NCBI RefSeq assembly: GCF_002443255.2
Contig: NW_019211456.1
Coordinates: 25,289,061 to 25,353,060, forward strand
DNA: 64,000 bases
Reading direction: 5' to 3'
Source of the DNA: Varroa destructor
Taxonomy: Eukaryota; Arthropoda; Arachnida; Mesostigmata; Varroidae
The notes beneath the pieces were generated by a model, which did not search any database, was not told the DNA's origin, and saw nothing but the letters and a program-made list of their open reading frames with translations. Position numbers and translations under genes: made by a program. Shown piece by piece: positions 1 to 10,930 of this stretch; position 1 is the stretch's first letter; each line of letters begins with the position of its first letter.

Positions 1-267
1 GACGGTTCAGCTCTGAAGAAATGGAGCATAGATATCGGTACGGATGCAGCGACTGCGATGAACACCAAGCTTACTCAAATAGTACAACCCTTTGAGGCTA
101 TTGACGCTTCAGTTCGATAGTTTTGGTAATGCGTTTTAGCATTGTAAAGTTGAACGAGCTTTCGATCTTGAGTTGACGTTTGGAAATCCTGTGAAGTAAT
201 ACATAGTAAGCCCTTCTCGACAACATCTATTGAATAACAATATCAGAGAAACAAATCATTAGCTTAC

Positions 268-351
268 CGTTACATCAGCGCTACGTAAACCACGCAGTTC
301 CAGAGGGCTAATCGGGGCTCTCTGACAGTTGTCCTTCAACAAAGATCTTCG
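268..351 (-). CDS. Possible 28-codon exon at the left edge
   Basis: The minus strand is open from gatag to ACG followed by gtaagc. The peptide starts RRSLLKDNCQRAPISPLELR and ends GLRSADVT, phase 0 in and out. The donor is strong but the acceptor pyrimidine tract is weak. A different frame from a better acceptor 13 bases further upstream (on the minus strand) gives DALIAKIFVEGQLSESPD then a stop, so the reading is ambiguous. Any following exon would lie outside the window. Confidence 0.14.
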
Positions 352-3066
352 CTATCAAAGCGTCCTATAATGGACAAACAATTCGCAACTGTGTCAATCA
401 AGTGGGCACTTCACAGCGCTGCTGTTCGATAGAGCGAATAAACGTTGAAAATTCTACGTCTGATACTACTGTCGCCGAGCATTGTTTCCAACGGCTGGCC
501 TCTTCCAACGTAAAACAAACCGTGTGTCTGGATAAAGTCGGTTTTATTAGCCAAACACGTCACCGTAACAAAATTTCGGCGGCAGAACTTTCGGATGATA
601 CCTTTCGTCACCTTATGTCAACGCCTCCTTTGCTGTTGCTTGACTGTGATCAGGTTTGACGAGCGACGACATCATGCAAAATTTGTATTCTCTGTTTAGA
701 TCATCGATTGAAACGTATAACGTTCCGAACGGTGCTTTTGTGTACGGCGCGCAGGCGCTCAGGGTCCAACCCATCATCGTCACATAGACGCGAGACTGCA
801 TAAAATTTCGTAGTCAACTTTGCCGTTGCTGACGGCGTGCGGACGCGAACAGCAGAATATACCACGAAAGAAGAAATGCTGCCTCTATTTCATTGAGTGA
901 TCAGCTCCAAGCATCGTTCGAAGTTGGCAGTGCCAATTGAAACAGGCTGTGTTTCAGCCATGCTTTTCACTCTTCCGTGTCCCTAAGCCTTGTGGTGCTC
1001 TCGACCTATACCGACAACCGAAATAGATCATAACATTACATGGACATTAATTTAACACATACGATTATCAGGCCGAGTGTCGGACTGTATCGTTCGTTTG
1101 CTGTCGGCGCTATCTAATGAGAGACGACACCGATCTGACGAGGCCGGCCTCGCTCTCTTAATTCACGAAGGTTCCCGAGCCGTAGCCATTTTCATCGCCC
1201 GAAATTTTCGAAATACTGACCGTAATATCATGGCTTGCTAGCCTGTTACGTTAGGCAATGAAACGAATCAAACTGAATAAAGCAACACGGAAGAAAAACA
1301 AACTGATGGAACGGTAAGAAATAAACGATAAAAAAATGTACGTTTCCCCATCCAGCTGTCTGTCCATTTCCCTACATTCTAATGATGTACTGATTTGAAA
1401 GATGTGCTTATAGTAAACGCACTTTGAAACTAATGACTGCCAACAGCCGTATCAGTCCGAACAGCGATTTATTCGTTAAGTTACTTACCTACTTCAAGTT
1501 ACTTAAGCATATGTGTGGAGGAGCGTACCAATGGACGCTACTGATACTGTTGCGATCGCACTCACAAAATGACAGCCGCGAAGACGTGAAAACAAAAAAA
1601 GATGCAAAAAATGTAGGAGTTAACGGCGCGGCAAAGTACGACTGATGGTGGAAATGGCCGGTGCAACATGTCTTGAAAGCCTCACTTGGCCGGCGGATAT
1701 GCAACAAGAATTCGTACATGCATGCTCATATGTCGCTTGCAGGGGCCGTCAACTCGAATAGGCCGCGTCGGCAGTGGTCAGAATGGTTAGAACGGCGAGT
1801 GTTGTTCTCAGTAGTCAATAGTAGTACTTGGTAAAAGTCGATGTATGACGCGCGTTCATGAGACTGCAATTACTCATATACAAATCAACGAAAGATGGCT
1901 AAAAATCGCGGAATTAGTACCACGCGTGATAAGAAGGGAGTCAGTTATGCATCTGAATTTGATAAACATTTTCATCACGTTTAGATATCCGCAGTCTTAT
2001 TTCTTAAGCAATTGGCTTTACCGAAGCTAAGTTCGTGGTCTGTTTTTCATGTCAAACCTAAAATACGCTGCCGTCATAAAACGGATAAGGCAAAAGGTAC
2101 TTTCGACACATTATGACGTCAGGGTGATAAGTCTGATAGCGGTGAGTCTGATAATGGGGCTTCCGTAGACGTAAGAACGTACATACAACGAATGGAACTG
2201 CTCTTAGCTTGTGTCGCGGAGGCTGCAAAGAAGATGACCTCAGTTTGGAACACTACTAGCTAAGAGAATCCAAATCCTTCGGTATTCCTTGCATACTGCT
2301 ACTATCAATGCTTAGTTGTTAAGTGAAGCCGAAGGTCGTATTGTGACGTTATTTTAAATATCAGTCGTCTATGGAGCGAATAATATTGATTAGGCTACAA
2401 GGTCTAGGTCTATAACAGCAGAAGCATGTCTCATATCTCACTTAGAGGCTATGTACACGATCGTGTAAAGCATATGGGGCCGACATTATCCGTCTATATT
2501 TTCACACAACTGGCCAGTTCCTCAGTTCGTAAGACGTCTTGTCTTTTTTTTTTTTTTTAACTAGAATTCAGAGTATTCAACGATTTTTGCCAGCATATCT
2601 TTGTTCATCAACCCCATTGTTTACGCAGTTTTGTTCCCAAGTTCAGAAATTTTTCCAGTTTAAAAATAACAAAGTAGCCGCGACGTTTCGGTGGCGATTT
2701 ATGGGTGCTTATAGTTTAATTATTATAATAAACGGTGTGTAATGAAACCCGTCAATGGGAAATTGCCTCGTCACGCCAACCTATAGTTCCTATGATTAGG
2801 TCGTTGAATAAAACGGTGTTACAGACAAAAAACATATAGATTATATCATATCTAACACACGCTCACATTTTTTCTTCGAAACAACGTGTATAGCAAGGGT
2901 CGTCCATCTGAGAAGCGTAGTTTGTTAGGCCGACGAGGGTTGTGGGTTGCTCTTCAACATTTATAAGAACGAGCATTCGCAGTGACGGTTGCAGTAGCTT
3001 CAATAGTGATCCTGCCGATAGCGAGACCAAAGGTAAAAGTCAGTTAAGTGATGTATCAGAAGTCCA
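352..3066. other. No supported gene
   Basis: Mixed-composition DNA with no convincing splice pairs. A short lysine-rich ATG unit at 1258-1313 followed by gtaaga was considered and not accepted. There are no repeats apart from the T14 tract. Confidence 0.5.
2544..2557. repeat. T14 homopolymer
   Basis: Fourteen T follow gtc. No associated poly(A)-type element could be recognised. Confidence 0.9.
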
Positions 3067-3120
3067 ACCAATCCACAATATGGTTAAATTTATGTCAATT
3101 TAACCATATTGTGGATTGGT
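3067..3120. repeat. Perfect 24-bp inverted repeat with 6-base loop
   Basis: The left arm at 3067-3090 (accaatccacaatatggtta plus aatt) is exactly reverse-complementary to 3097-3120, with loop tatgtc. It is the longest perfect foldback I found here. It could be a structured RNA, a relic of a foldback mobile element or a replication-derived inverted duplication. Confidence 0.95.
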
Positions 3121-6100
3121 GAGCTGGATACTTGATGCAATAACTCTATTCTGTATCCTGTGATCATAGGTAGCGTAAGTCATGCTGTTCGGCCATCCTG
3201 CAATAAGGACTCCTTCGGTATAACCGAATGCGTGGAGTGCTCGTTGTTACATATTCTACCTAATGGATGTAAAAGGCCTGCAACAGGAATCCATAAAAGA
3301 TAAACACTTCGTACTTGCTAACTGGTGAACTATGATGAGAGAGCTAGCAAAACAGATAGAGATTTCAAATAGTTTATATCATCTCATTTTCATGTCAAAA
3401 TGCTAACGGCAAGGTCTATTCTGAAGCGGCTGAGCGTCCAGCTGGTAAACGCCTCTGAAGAAGCGTATCAGGAAAGCCTTTGGCACTGCTGGAAAAGCCA
3501 AGCGTTCTTAAACAAGTAATTCAGAATGGTCATGCGCGTATATATTTCGACCATCCATTTAGAAATGAACCCCGATCAAAACCAAGGTCATCAAGGCATC
3601 CTTCATAACGAATTCACGCCGTCCGGCTCCACTGTCATTAAATAGTAGTATCAGGAAGTTTTAAGCAGGTTGAGCAAGTGTTTCTGATTAGATCTTTGCC
3701 ACAATCGGTCTTAGGTTCTTTATCATCACCATCCATACTTCACTATTCATTTTAGACATCTACAGAAAATTCGATGACTCACCGCATCTTTTCCAACCTC
3801 ACCGCATCTGGCTTCGCAACTTTTTCCAATTCCCAGAACTACACAAAAACAGTTTAAAGGGAAAGCTTTTTGATACGATGGAAAAAAACAATAGAAAAAT
3901 TGCTGAACGAGCTTAGAGCTACTCCAACGATTGGTAAGGTCGCGAAAAGTCAAGGAAGTCTTTGAGGGATAGAAAGAATGGTAGCGAAGGTGTGCTGCGT
4001 CCAGTGGGGATTCTTTCGAAGCGTCCAATTTCTTACGGGACAATTAATTGAATGCTTATCAGCCTAGAGGCAACGACATGTCCATTTGTGGAGAAAGAAT
4101 TACATCGAGCAATCATATAGACCACTATATTCCCTGTTTTTTTTTTTATTTGTGAAAGAGTTTGCTTAGAGATTAATGTTTGTAGTGTATAATAAAGTTG
4201 GACATCTAGGAGAAAGCGTGTCTATTATATAAGCGTTCGTTAACTAACTTTATTCTACACTAAACCATTTGCGACCGCTTGATCAGCTCTTCGTACCTTA
4301 CTTATTTAACACAATATTGATCTAAAAACTAGCAGAAATCCCGTAATTGGCTCATCTTTGTTGGATAAAAAAGTTTATTTATTTCGTTTTTTTTTTTTTA
4401 GTTTAGTTTAGCAGATCAGTTAGTTAATGAACTGTTCACTTTCTAGGCATTTGCTGAGATCAACCCATATTGATTGATTTATTGTACAGTTGTTCTAACC
4501 ATAGAGTACGCTACCTTTTTTCTCGTCGAACAGTTTCAACATTCGCGACCAAAAATGTGGGTTCGGCAGTATTAAACAGTGGAATATCACCACGACACGT
4601 GCAAAATAGGCAGATGGTCACATGATCAGAACCCGCTTAGTCGATTGCTGAATAGCGCCATTTCCATCAATAACCGATAGTCGTTATCTTTCGATAAATT
4701 ATATGCACAAGAGCATAGATGGTGAGAATGTAGAAGCGTTATGGAAACTTGCCAAGCGCTCGAAATTTACCGGTTTCTCTTTTTTTCAGGGACGAAAGGC
4801 GAGAAATTAACGTCATCGTTTAGCCGAATCAGTAGGCGCAAGCGTCCCTTCATACCGCCGAGCTTCGGCAGTTCGATTGCTTTGGCTATTTCAGCGACAA
4901 ATTAAAAGTATCTAGTAAGTAGAAGAAATAGTAATGAGTAATAAAATTTTTCCAAACTTACGCTGTAAGAACGTCGTTGGATATTGAATGAACATTGCAA
5001 TATTACGTACATGGAATAAACTCTAAGTGAGACAAGTGATAAATTAACAACTTATTTCGATATAGTGGTGATCTTATAACACCGATACGACCCTCGAACA
5101 TCACCAATCGCGAATCCAAGAATATACATTAAACAATACTGATGCTTGTTGCTTTGACAGAACATACTTTTATACCAGCGCAGATATTAATTATGTTCGT
5201 ATCGAACGTACGGCCAGGGACTGTGTATGCTACTCTTTTCGATGCAGTCATAAAGCCCACCCGCGTCTATAAATGGAGTTTGCCACATTACCGTTTCTCC
5301 GCCCAGTATTCGCATAACAATATCTTGAAGTATACAAAATTGCCTTCATCGCTTAGGCACGTTTCCGTTTGCTTCGACTCCTTAATAAGAAACACTTTAA
5401 AAAGGAAAAGGAAGTTACTTTAGTACAACAACGATCACGTTGTTATCTAATCTTTGATTACGCAATCCAAACAAAGCGTATCGTCCGAATCGTTCCCCCA
5501 AATAGCCACTAGTCTCCTCGCACCCGAAGCAATTGGGCCAGTGACTGGTCGTAAAATATTGATGTGCCGGGTTCTCCATAGGCTTCGAGGATTATGATCC
5601 GATACTTGGACCTAATGTAGCTACTAGTATTTCCACCCGTAATGTGTTCAATGGCACATATATTTGTAGCGCATATAATCGAAGTAAATGTCTACAAGAA
5701 CTACATGCAAAAGAGGTGTTTTTTGCCAGTAGCTAAGGAAGTTGGAAATTGAAGCCCTCATACCCAGATAGAACGAATAGTTTTGAATACATTTAAACAT
5801 AAATGATAATTAATTATCAATTTAATTTTTTTGACATTTTGAAAATTGTTCACTTACATTGTTGGTTCAGTTTGTTGACATCTGTAAGCCAGTCAACACG
5901 TTTTTTGCATAAACCTTCATGTAAACATTCGCATTGGTATATGTACTTGGATGCAATCTAAGCATTTTTGTTGTTTTTTTACATGCTGACTGTTACAGGC
6001 GGAAATTCCTGGCCAGCATCCCCAAACTACCCATGGACCTCGCTTTACCCTTAGACTTCGTCATCGCCCGTTTAATTAATCCCCATATATTGCGGATTTT

Positions 6101-9100
6101 ACTAGCGAATCGACATATTATTAAGTCTCTGCTCCACTCTGTCTTTTTCAAACATTGAATATTACTACCGGCACAGTTCTTCTATGCTGCACATAAGACA
6201 CCGTCAAACATTGATAAAGTCGCAAGTTATTTGTCGGTTGCTGAAGCCGGAAGAGTGAACTCAGATTGTAGCATTTACTGCCTCGCATGGCTCCGTATGG
6301 GTACATTGACTGAACCATTTTGGCAGCGTTTGTGGGATCGGTTCCTCGCTGTGTCGAAGACAGCATCTAACGGGAATCTCTACCAGTTCTCATATAGAAA
6401 CTCATGTAGAGAATATCACATAGAAAAGCATGCAAATGTGGACAAGTTAAGCATAACGTAATACAGTTTGTCCCATCTCTGCAATGGCTGCTGGACTAAT
6501 GTCGCTCGTTCGTTACAACCTTAGAATTCGACAGCCAACCCAGTATTTAATGGTTTCAAACCGAACACAGGGCAAGGACCATCCGCAGAAGCAGTGGTCG
6601 GAACTTAATCGGCCGCAAGGATCACTTGCCGCGGCGGTGATGTCGCCGAGAGGCCAAATCTTCAGCTGTTTTCCAAAAGACCATGTAATAGAAATACTTC
6701 TAAAGGCATTTATTAGCACCGTTACGACCTTAACTTAGCCAGCACGTCCAGGACATTTGCCCAGAAGTTAATAATGAATTTATAATTGCCTCTACACTGT
6801 TAGGACATTTTCTTGTATTTCTGGCGGTATTAATTGACTTCAATAGTGTCCGTAGTTAGGCACTAGAAGTATAGAGTTCAACATGTGTGAGTGCTTATAG
6901 GAAATGTGAGAAGCCCAGTATTTTAACTAGTTGGGAATAATAAAAAGCACAGGGCGGAAACGAGTCTCGCACGCAATGGAGTCCGGTGCTCGGGGCAAAC
7001 ATTTCTGCGAATAGATAAATTGTAGATATAATGCTCACTGACCTCTTCAGTGTTATTCCATTTGTGAACTGGGCTGGACGATCAAAGTCCGGTCTCTTTG
7101 TAAAGAGAAAATGAATAGGATCATCGGCGCTTTACCCTAACCATTACAAACATCGAAACCGTAGCATATAAACAAAGAAAGGAGAACCGCTCGAGTCTTT
7201 AAATTAACATGATGGAATGTTTTGAGTTTATAACACCAAACGCTCATAGAGTGCTGGCCTGGATTCTTGCTCATTATTTAATAAACATTTTAACTTGAGC
7301 CTATCTTGATTTATGTTTGCTTGTATTAAGCGTGTATGTTAATTAGTTATTAAATTAGTCTCAGCATTAGTCAGATAGGCTGCATTTTAAAACTCAAGCC
7401 CCGACTAGTCGAAAGCCTCGCTGTATAGCGGCCTTAAGCTTGTCTAACGGCGGATGTTGGGTGTTTGCCGACTCTTAAACCGAAAAATACTAAACTATTG
7501 AGTTTGTAGTTAAGATTGACAAGATTAGGACGACTAAGATCGAAGACGAGACAATTTAGGTATTATTCACTTTAAAGCACCTACAGATTGATAATCTGAA
7601 GCATGAAGATAACGGTACTGAGGTAAAGTAAGGCTGATATTTTATTCGGTACTTGAATAAGTAGCCAATTCGTAGAACACCGTTCGCGATGAAGATGCTC
7701 TAACAAATGAAGAACTCCCATTATCTTTATCAACTTGCCAAAAATTCCGTCTTCTATACCCCTGGTGCTTAATGCCTCTAATATTAGATACTACATGTAA
7801 TACAAAGTGGCTGTAAGCTACATAAAATTTGCACTGGAAAATATTTTTATATCTTCAATACATCAATCCTCGGTTTTTGACGAAAAGAAAAGCTCTAACA
7901 ATTGGTCTCGAGTTTTCTAAGCCTTATCCTTAAGATACTTAAGATGGTGTCAAAAGCGTAACATTGAACTTGTAGTAACTACACCTGCGACTAACTTGGT
8001 TAACTGTTTATTTAGACAGCGTTAAATCTTGCGCGCGACTGCTAGCACGTTTTCAATTTACATACCGTACAGATACCGGCCGTTTCCTTCTTCATTCGAC
8101 GTGCTTTCCTTCAGTGACCCTTACCGTCGACCGCTTAAATCGACTCATTGACGTACGTTTGTGGCTAATGCAAACTTGGACCATCTGTGCAATATCTAAC
8201 AGCACTAAGTTATCGATTCATTAATTGAATGAGCCTTTCGGCTAAGTTTCTGTACGGCCGTCAATTATACCTTGCGGGTGGTTGGACGTTGCCGCATCGC
8301 TTTACTTCCGTTTGATGACGTGCAGCTGAAAACCGGACCGATAGTTGTGATAACGTGCGTAGTATATTCCGCCAGAAGGCGTTCGGACATCCTTATTCGT
8401 TTTTATGATACTTGATACATCCTTTTTGTTGTTGTGTCGTTGGCCGTAACAACCTATAATGTTGTTCCATTAGGCGCATTCGGCAGTATGTACATGTAAT
8501 TACCATGACTGGAGACCAGTCGCACGCGTACCGGTAGCTGTGGCAGTGAGTTTTAGTATACCGTCCTGCATGTGACGGATATATATGATTGAGAACTACA
8601 TCGATAATATCATTATTATTGAAGCCGATCACCTGACGAGCACTTCAAGAACTCGAATAACTGAAAATCAGATGTATTACTATTGACGTATATTATACGG
8701 CAGAAACGCTCAGTACTTCGTGGCTTTTGAATCTGATAAAGTTCCATGGTCGCAAAGTCTTCTTTTACTCGACTAAGAAGCCACTTTGATGATTACACTA
8801 CATAGCAACCTACTTCCAATCGTGTTACTTCTAAAACCAACTCCATCTTTTACGGCAATAGACATGCACCGCCCATCATATGTGGCTCATCTCTGATCGT
8901 TTTGCTGTCAGGGCAAGCGAAATCTGCTGTAAAAAATATTTCTTCTATTTGCCATAAACACCACGGTATAATCTCTTTGAGTATGAAGTAATAATATAAT
9001 ACTATGAAAATGCTTCTTGGAAACTTGACCAATATATTCATTCTATTTTTAGTCTATATTCTGGTTTTTATCTAGAATGAGTTTGTGAAGTGATTGTTTA

Positions 9101-9176
9101 CCTCATTTCGTTCGACTTTAACTGAATCTCTATTGGCAATAGCTGTTGACGATTAAAGAAAACCTCGTAGAATCAT
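3121..9176. other. No supported gene apart from one tiny frame
   Basis: AT-rich DNA with T runs near 4137 and 4389 and a 16-bp palindrome at 5804-5819 (tgataattaattatca). The open frames seen are of chance length and lack flanking splice signals. Confidence 0.5.
3400..3519 (+). CDS. Very short open frame, 39 codons
   Basis: An ATG with A at -3 opens MLTARSILKRLSVQLVNASE, then EAYQESLWHCWKSQAFLNK and TAA. It is listed only because the residues are protein-like over the whole length. It could be a fragment of an old element or chance; no neighbours support it. Confidence 0.1.
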   Translation: MLTARSILKRLSVQLVNASEEAYQESLWHCWKSQAFLNK

Positions 9177-9488
9177 TCAATGTTGTCTTTCCTTTCCATT
9201 AAATGGGATTTTGGGCCTCTGCGCCAAGAAGAGCATATAGTCGATCTCCTCGTCTCCGTACCCTAAAGCCCGGGCTTGCTCACAAAGCTGTTGGCGGGCT
9301 TTGGTTAATTCTTTTTGCAAACACGCAACAGTTTCTAATTGGTGATCGAGATCAGCATATGGCTGGCGTTGCTCGTGACTCATAGTAGACCATATCCTCT
9401 GGCCTGAACAACGGTCAAAATGCCATCCGTTCACTTGGGCCATGAAATTGAATCGCCTCACAAATAACTGTTCGGCTGATGAATCCAT
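9177..9488 (-). CDS. Small intronless HMG-box-like protein candidate
   Basis: This is a complete 103-codon frame on the minus strand. Its ATG has G at +4, and an in-frame TGA lies nine codons upstream, so the start is well bounded. Residues 33-44 (WSTMSHEQRQPY) match the W-x-x-M/L-S-x-x-E-x-R-x-P-Y/F pattern of HMG-box helix 2 to helix 3. The preceding part (LFVRRFNFMAQVNGWHF) is about ten residues shorter than in standard boxes, so helix 1 would be truncated or diverged. Residues 51-75 form an amphipathic helix (LQKELTKARQQLCEQARALG), followed by YGDEEIDYMLFLAQRPKIPF. A DNA-binding or chromatin role is the obvious reading but is inferred from one motif. A TATA-like element lies about 95 bases upstream. 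No clear AATAAA follows. It could be a single-exon gene, a retrocopy or a chance frame. Confidence 0.45.
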   Translation of the reverse strand: MDSSAEQLFVRRFNFMAQVNGWHFDRCSGQRIWSTMSHEQRQPYADLDHQLETVACLQKELTKARQQLCEQARALGYGDEEIDYMLFLAQRPKIPFNGKERQH

Positions 9489-9581
9489 GCTAAAGATTCT
9501 CTGATTTACCTTTAATCAATACCTGAGAGTCAATGAACACTCGTTGATTTCCTAACCGGAAGAGGGCTACATAGTCCGGAT

Positions 9582-9588
9582 TTTTATA
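9582..9588 (-). promoter_or_regulatory. TATA-like box upstream of the HMG-like frame
   Basis: On the minus strand the sequence TATAAAA lies about 94 bases before the ATG at 9488. This spacing would allow a start site about 30 bases downstream and a 5' UTR of some 60 bases. AT-rich DNA yields such words often, so the support comes only from its position. Confidence 0.25.
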
Positions 9589-10085
9589 TTTTTAAAATCA
9601 AATTAGAGAAATCAGCTTTGTACCCGTGCTTGGAACCGTGCTGTTCGTTGGTTGCTATTTTCCACCTTTAAATTAATGTCTATCGAACAAAAAGATCATT
9701 CTATTCGTTAGACGTTATTATTACCACCTTGATTTCTCGGCATAGTCTTACATCCAAAACTAGGACGGGGAGATTCTACGCTGAATTTGTCATAGGCAGC
9801 GGTAAGTCAATGCAAAAAACTTCAGTTCAGTTGTATCTAAGAATACCAATAACTGTCTTAACATTATATTATCACGTACATCATCGATCGTTTTCATAAG
9901 ACTGGTAGCTTTTGTTGAAAACTTTTCACGTCGAGTTATGTTATAAAAATCATTACATATTTCACTGTATTATAATTTTGACTCTTGCTAAAGGGTGGAA
10001 CCCTATTGATCCTTACAGGATATTCGCCTCGAGGTGTGCAAAGGTAGGTAAAGTCTTGTATATCCGTAAGGCTTAGAGCACTTAC

Positions 10086-10151
10086 CTGATTAGATGCTGG
10101 TGTAGTTATGATTAAACAAATCATATATGTCCTGGCGCACAAAACATTCAT
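10086..10151 (-). CDS. Possible first coding exon with signal-peptide-like start
   Basis: On the minus strand an ATG directly after an in-frame TAA opens 22 codons, MNVLCARTYMICLIITTPAS then NQ. These end at CAG followed by the near-perfect donor gtaagt, in phase 0. The hydrophobic core resembles a short signal peptide. No downstream exon could be tied to it; the HMG-like frame at 9488 has its own start in another frame. Short units of this quality are expected by chance in 64 kb. Confidence 0.18.
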
Positions 10152-10448
10152 TTAGAGATACACGAGTGTAAGCATCTTATCACGAGCTGAACATTCGAGA
10201 AAGCTATTTATGTGATATATATATATACATTTTTATGCGTCTACGGGTTCGTTTGATCGATTGCGCTGGCCGGTTCAAACATCACAACAGAGTAATCAGC
10301 AGAAAGATGAGCGCATGTTATAGGTTATTCGTTCACGGAAAAATCGCTAATGTCGAAGTGGAGTCGACATGCGTTCCCTTTCAAGTCTGCTTATTGATGA
10401 ACGAATACAGAAATGGCTATTCGAAAAGAACATTGTCTACTTACCTAC

Positions 10449-10526
10449 CTGGCAATTATGTTCAAGGTATCCGGCCGTCTGTCCAAGTTGGAACCTGGCG
10501 TCGATAACACACACGTTCAGTGACTT
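10449..10526 (-). CDS. Possible 26-codon internal exon
   Basis: The minus strand is open from cagtatag to CAG followed by gtaggtaag, phase 0 to phase 0. The peptide begins KSLNVCVIDARFQLGQTAGY and ends LEHNCQ, which has normal protein character. The acceptor has only a weak pyrimidine tract. It lies 300 bases upstream of the unit at 10086-10151, but that unit begins with a stop-ATG, so the two cannot be simple neighbours in one reading frame. The family is not recognised. Confidence 0.15.
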
Positions 10527-10846
10527 CTATACTGGGCGAGCACTATTTTTTTTGGGCACTGATAAAAAACGTATGTTTTCTGATTATCTCATCGATGCGC
10601 CCTGTGTAATTATCGTTTTTCTCTTACAATATCACATTCTGTAAACTATTACATGGCTGGTGTGTAAGGATCTGCTGTGGATACAGTGACCAAAGTGATG
10701 CATTTTATCGTGTATAGTAATTTACTTAGATTACAAACTCAACACGCTTCTACATGGTAAAAATTCGTAGAAAATACTCAGAAAACACAAAATAGTGCCG
10801 TCTGTTATAAACGTTCCGACTCACAGCAGTTTCAAAACGGTAGTGG

Positions 10847-10850
<4 letters not shown>

Positions 10851-10925
<75 letters not shown>
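10851..10925. repeat. Compound microsatellite (TC)n(TA)n
   Basis: About 18 TC units are followed directly by about 19 TA units without interruption. Open frames across it on both strands are artefacts of the repeat (Ser/Leu then Tyr/Ile runs). Confidence 0.97.

Positions 10926-10930
<5 letters not shown>

Noticed and set aside
1258..1313. Short first-exon-like unit MKRIKLNKATRKKNKLMER before gtaaga
   Set aside because: Only 19 codons of a lysine-rich A tract, and no partner exon found.
3747..4043. Minus-strand 98-codon frame with an internal gtgagt donor
   Set aside because: It starts plausibly (MSRKKLDASKESPLDAAHLR) but turns into T/A-tract translation, with no supporting acceptor or neighbour. 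I considered a mariner remnant but saw no transposase motif.
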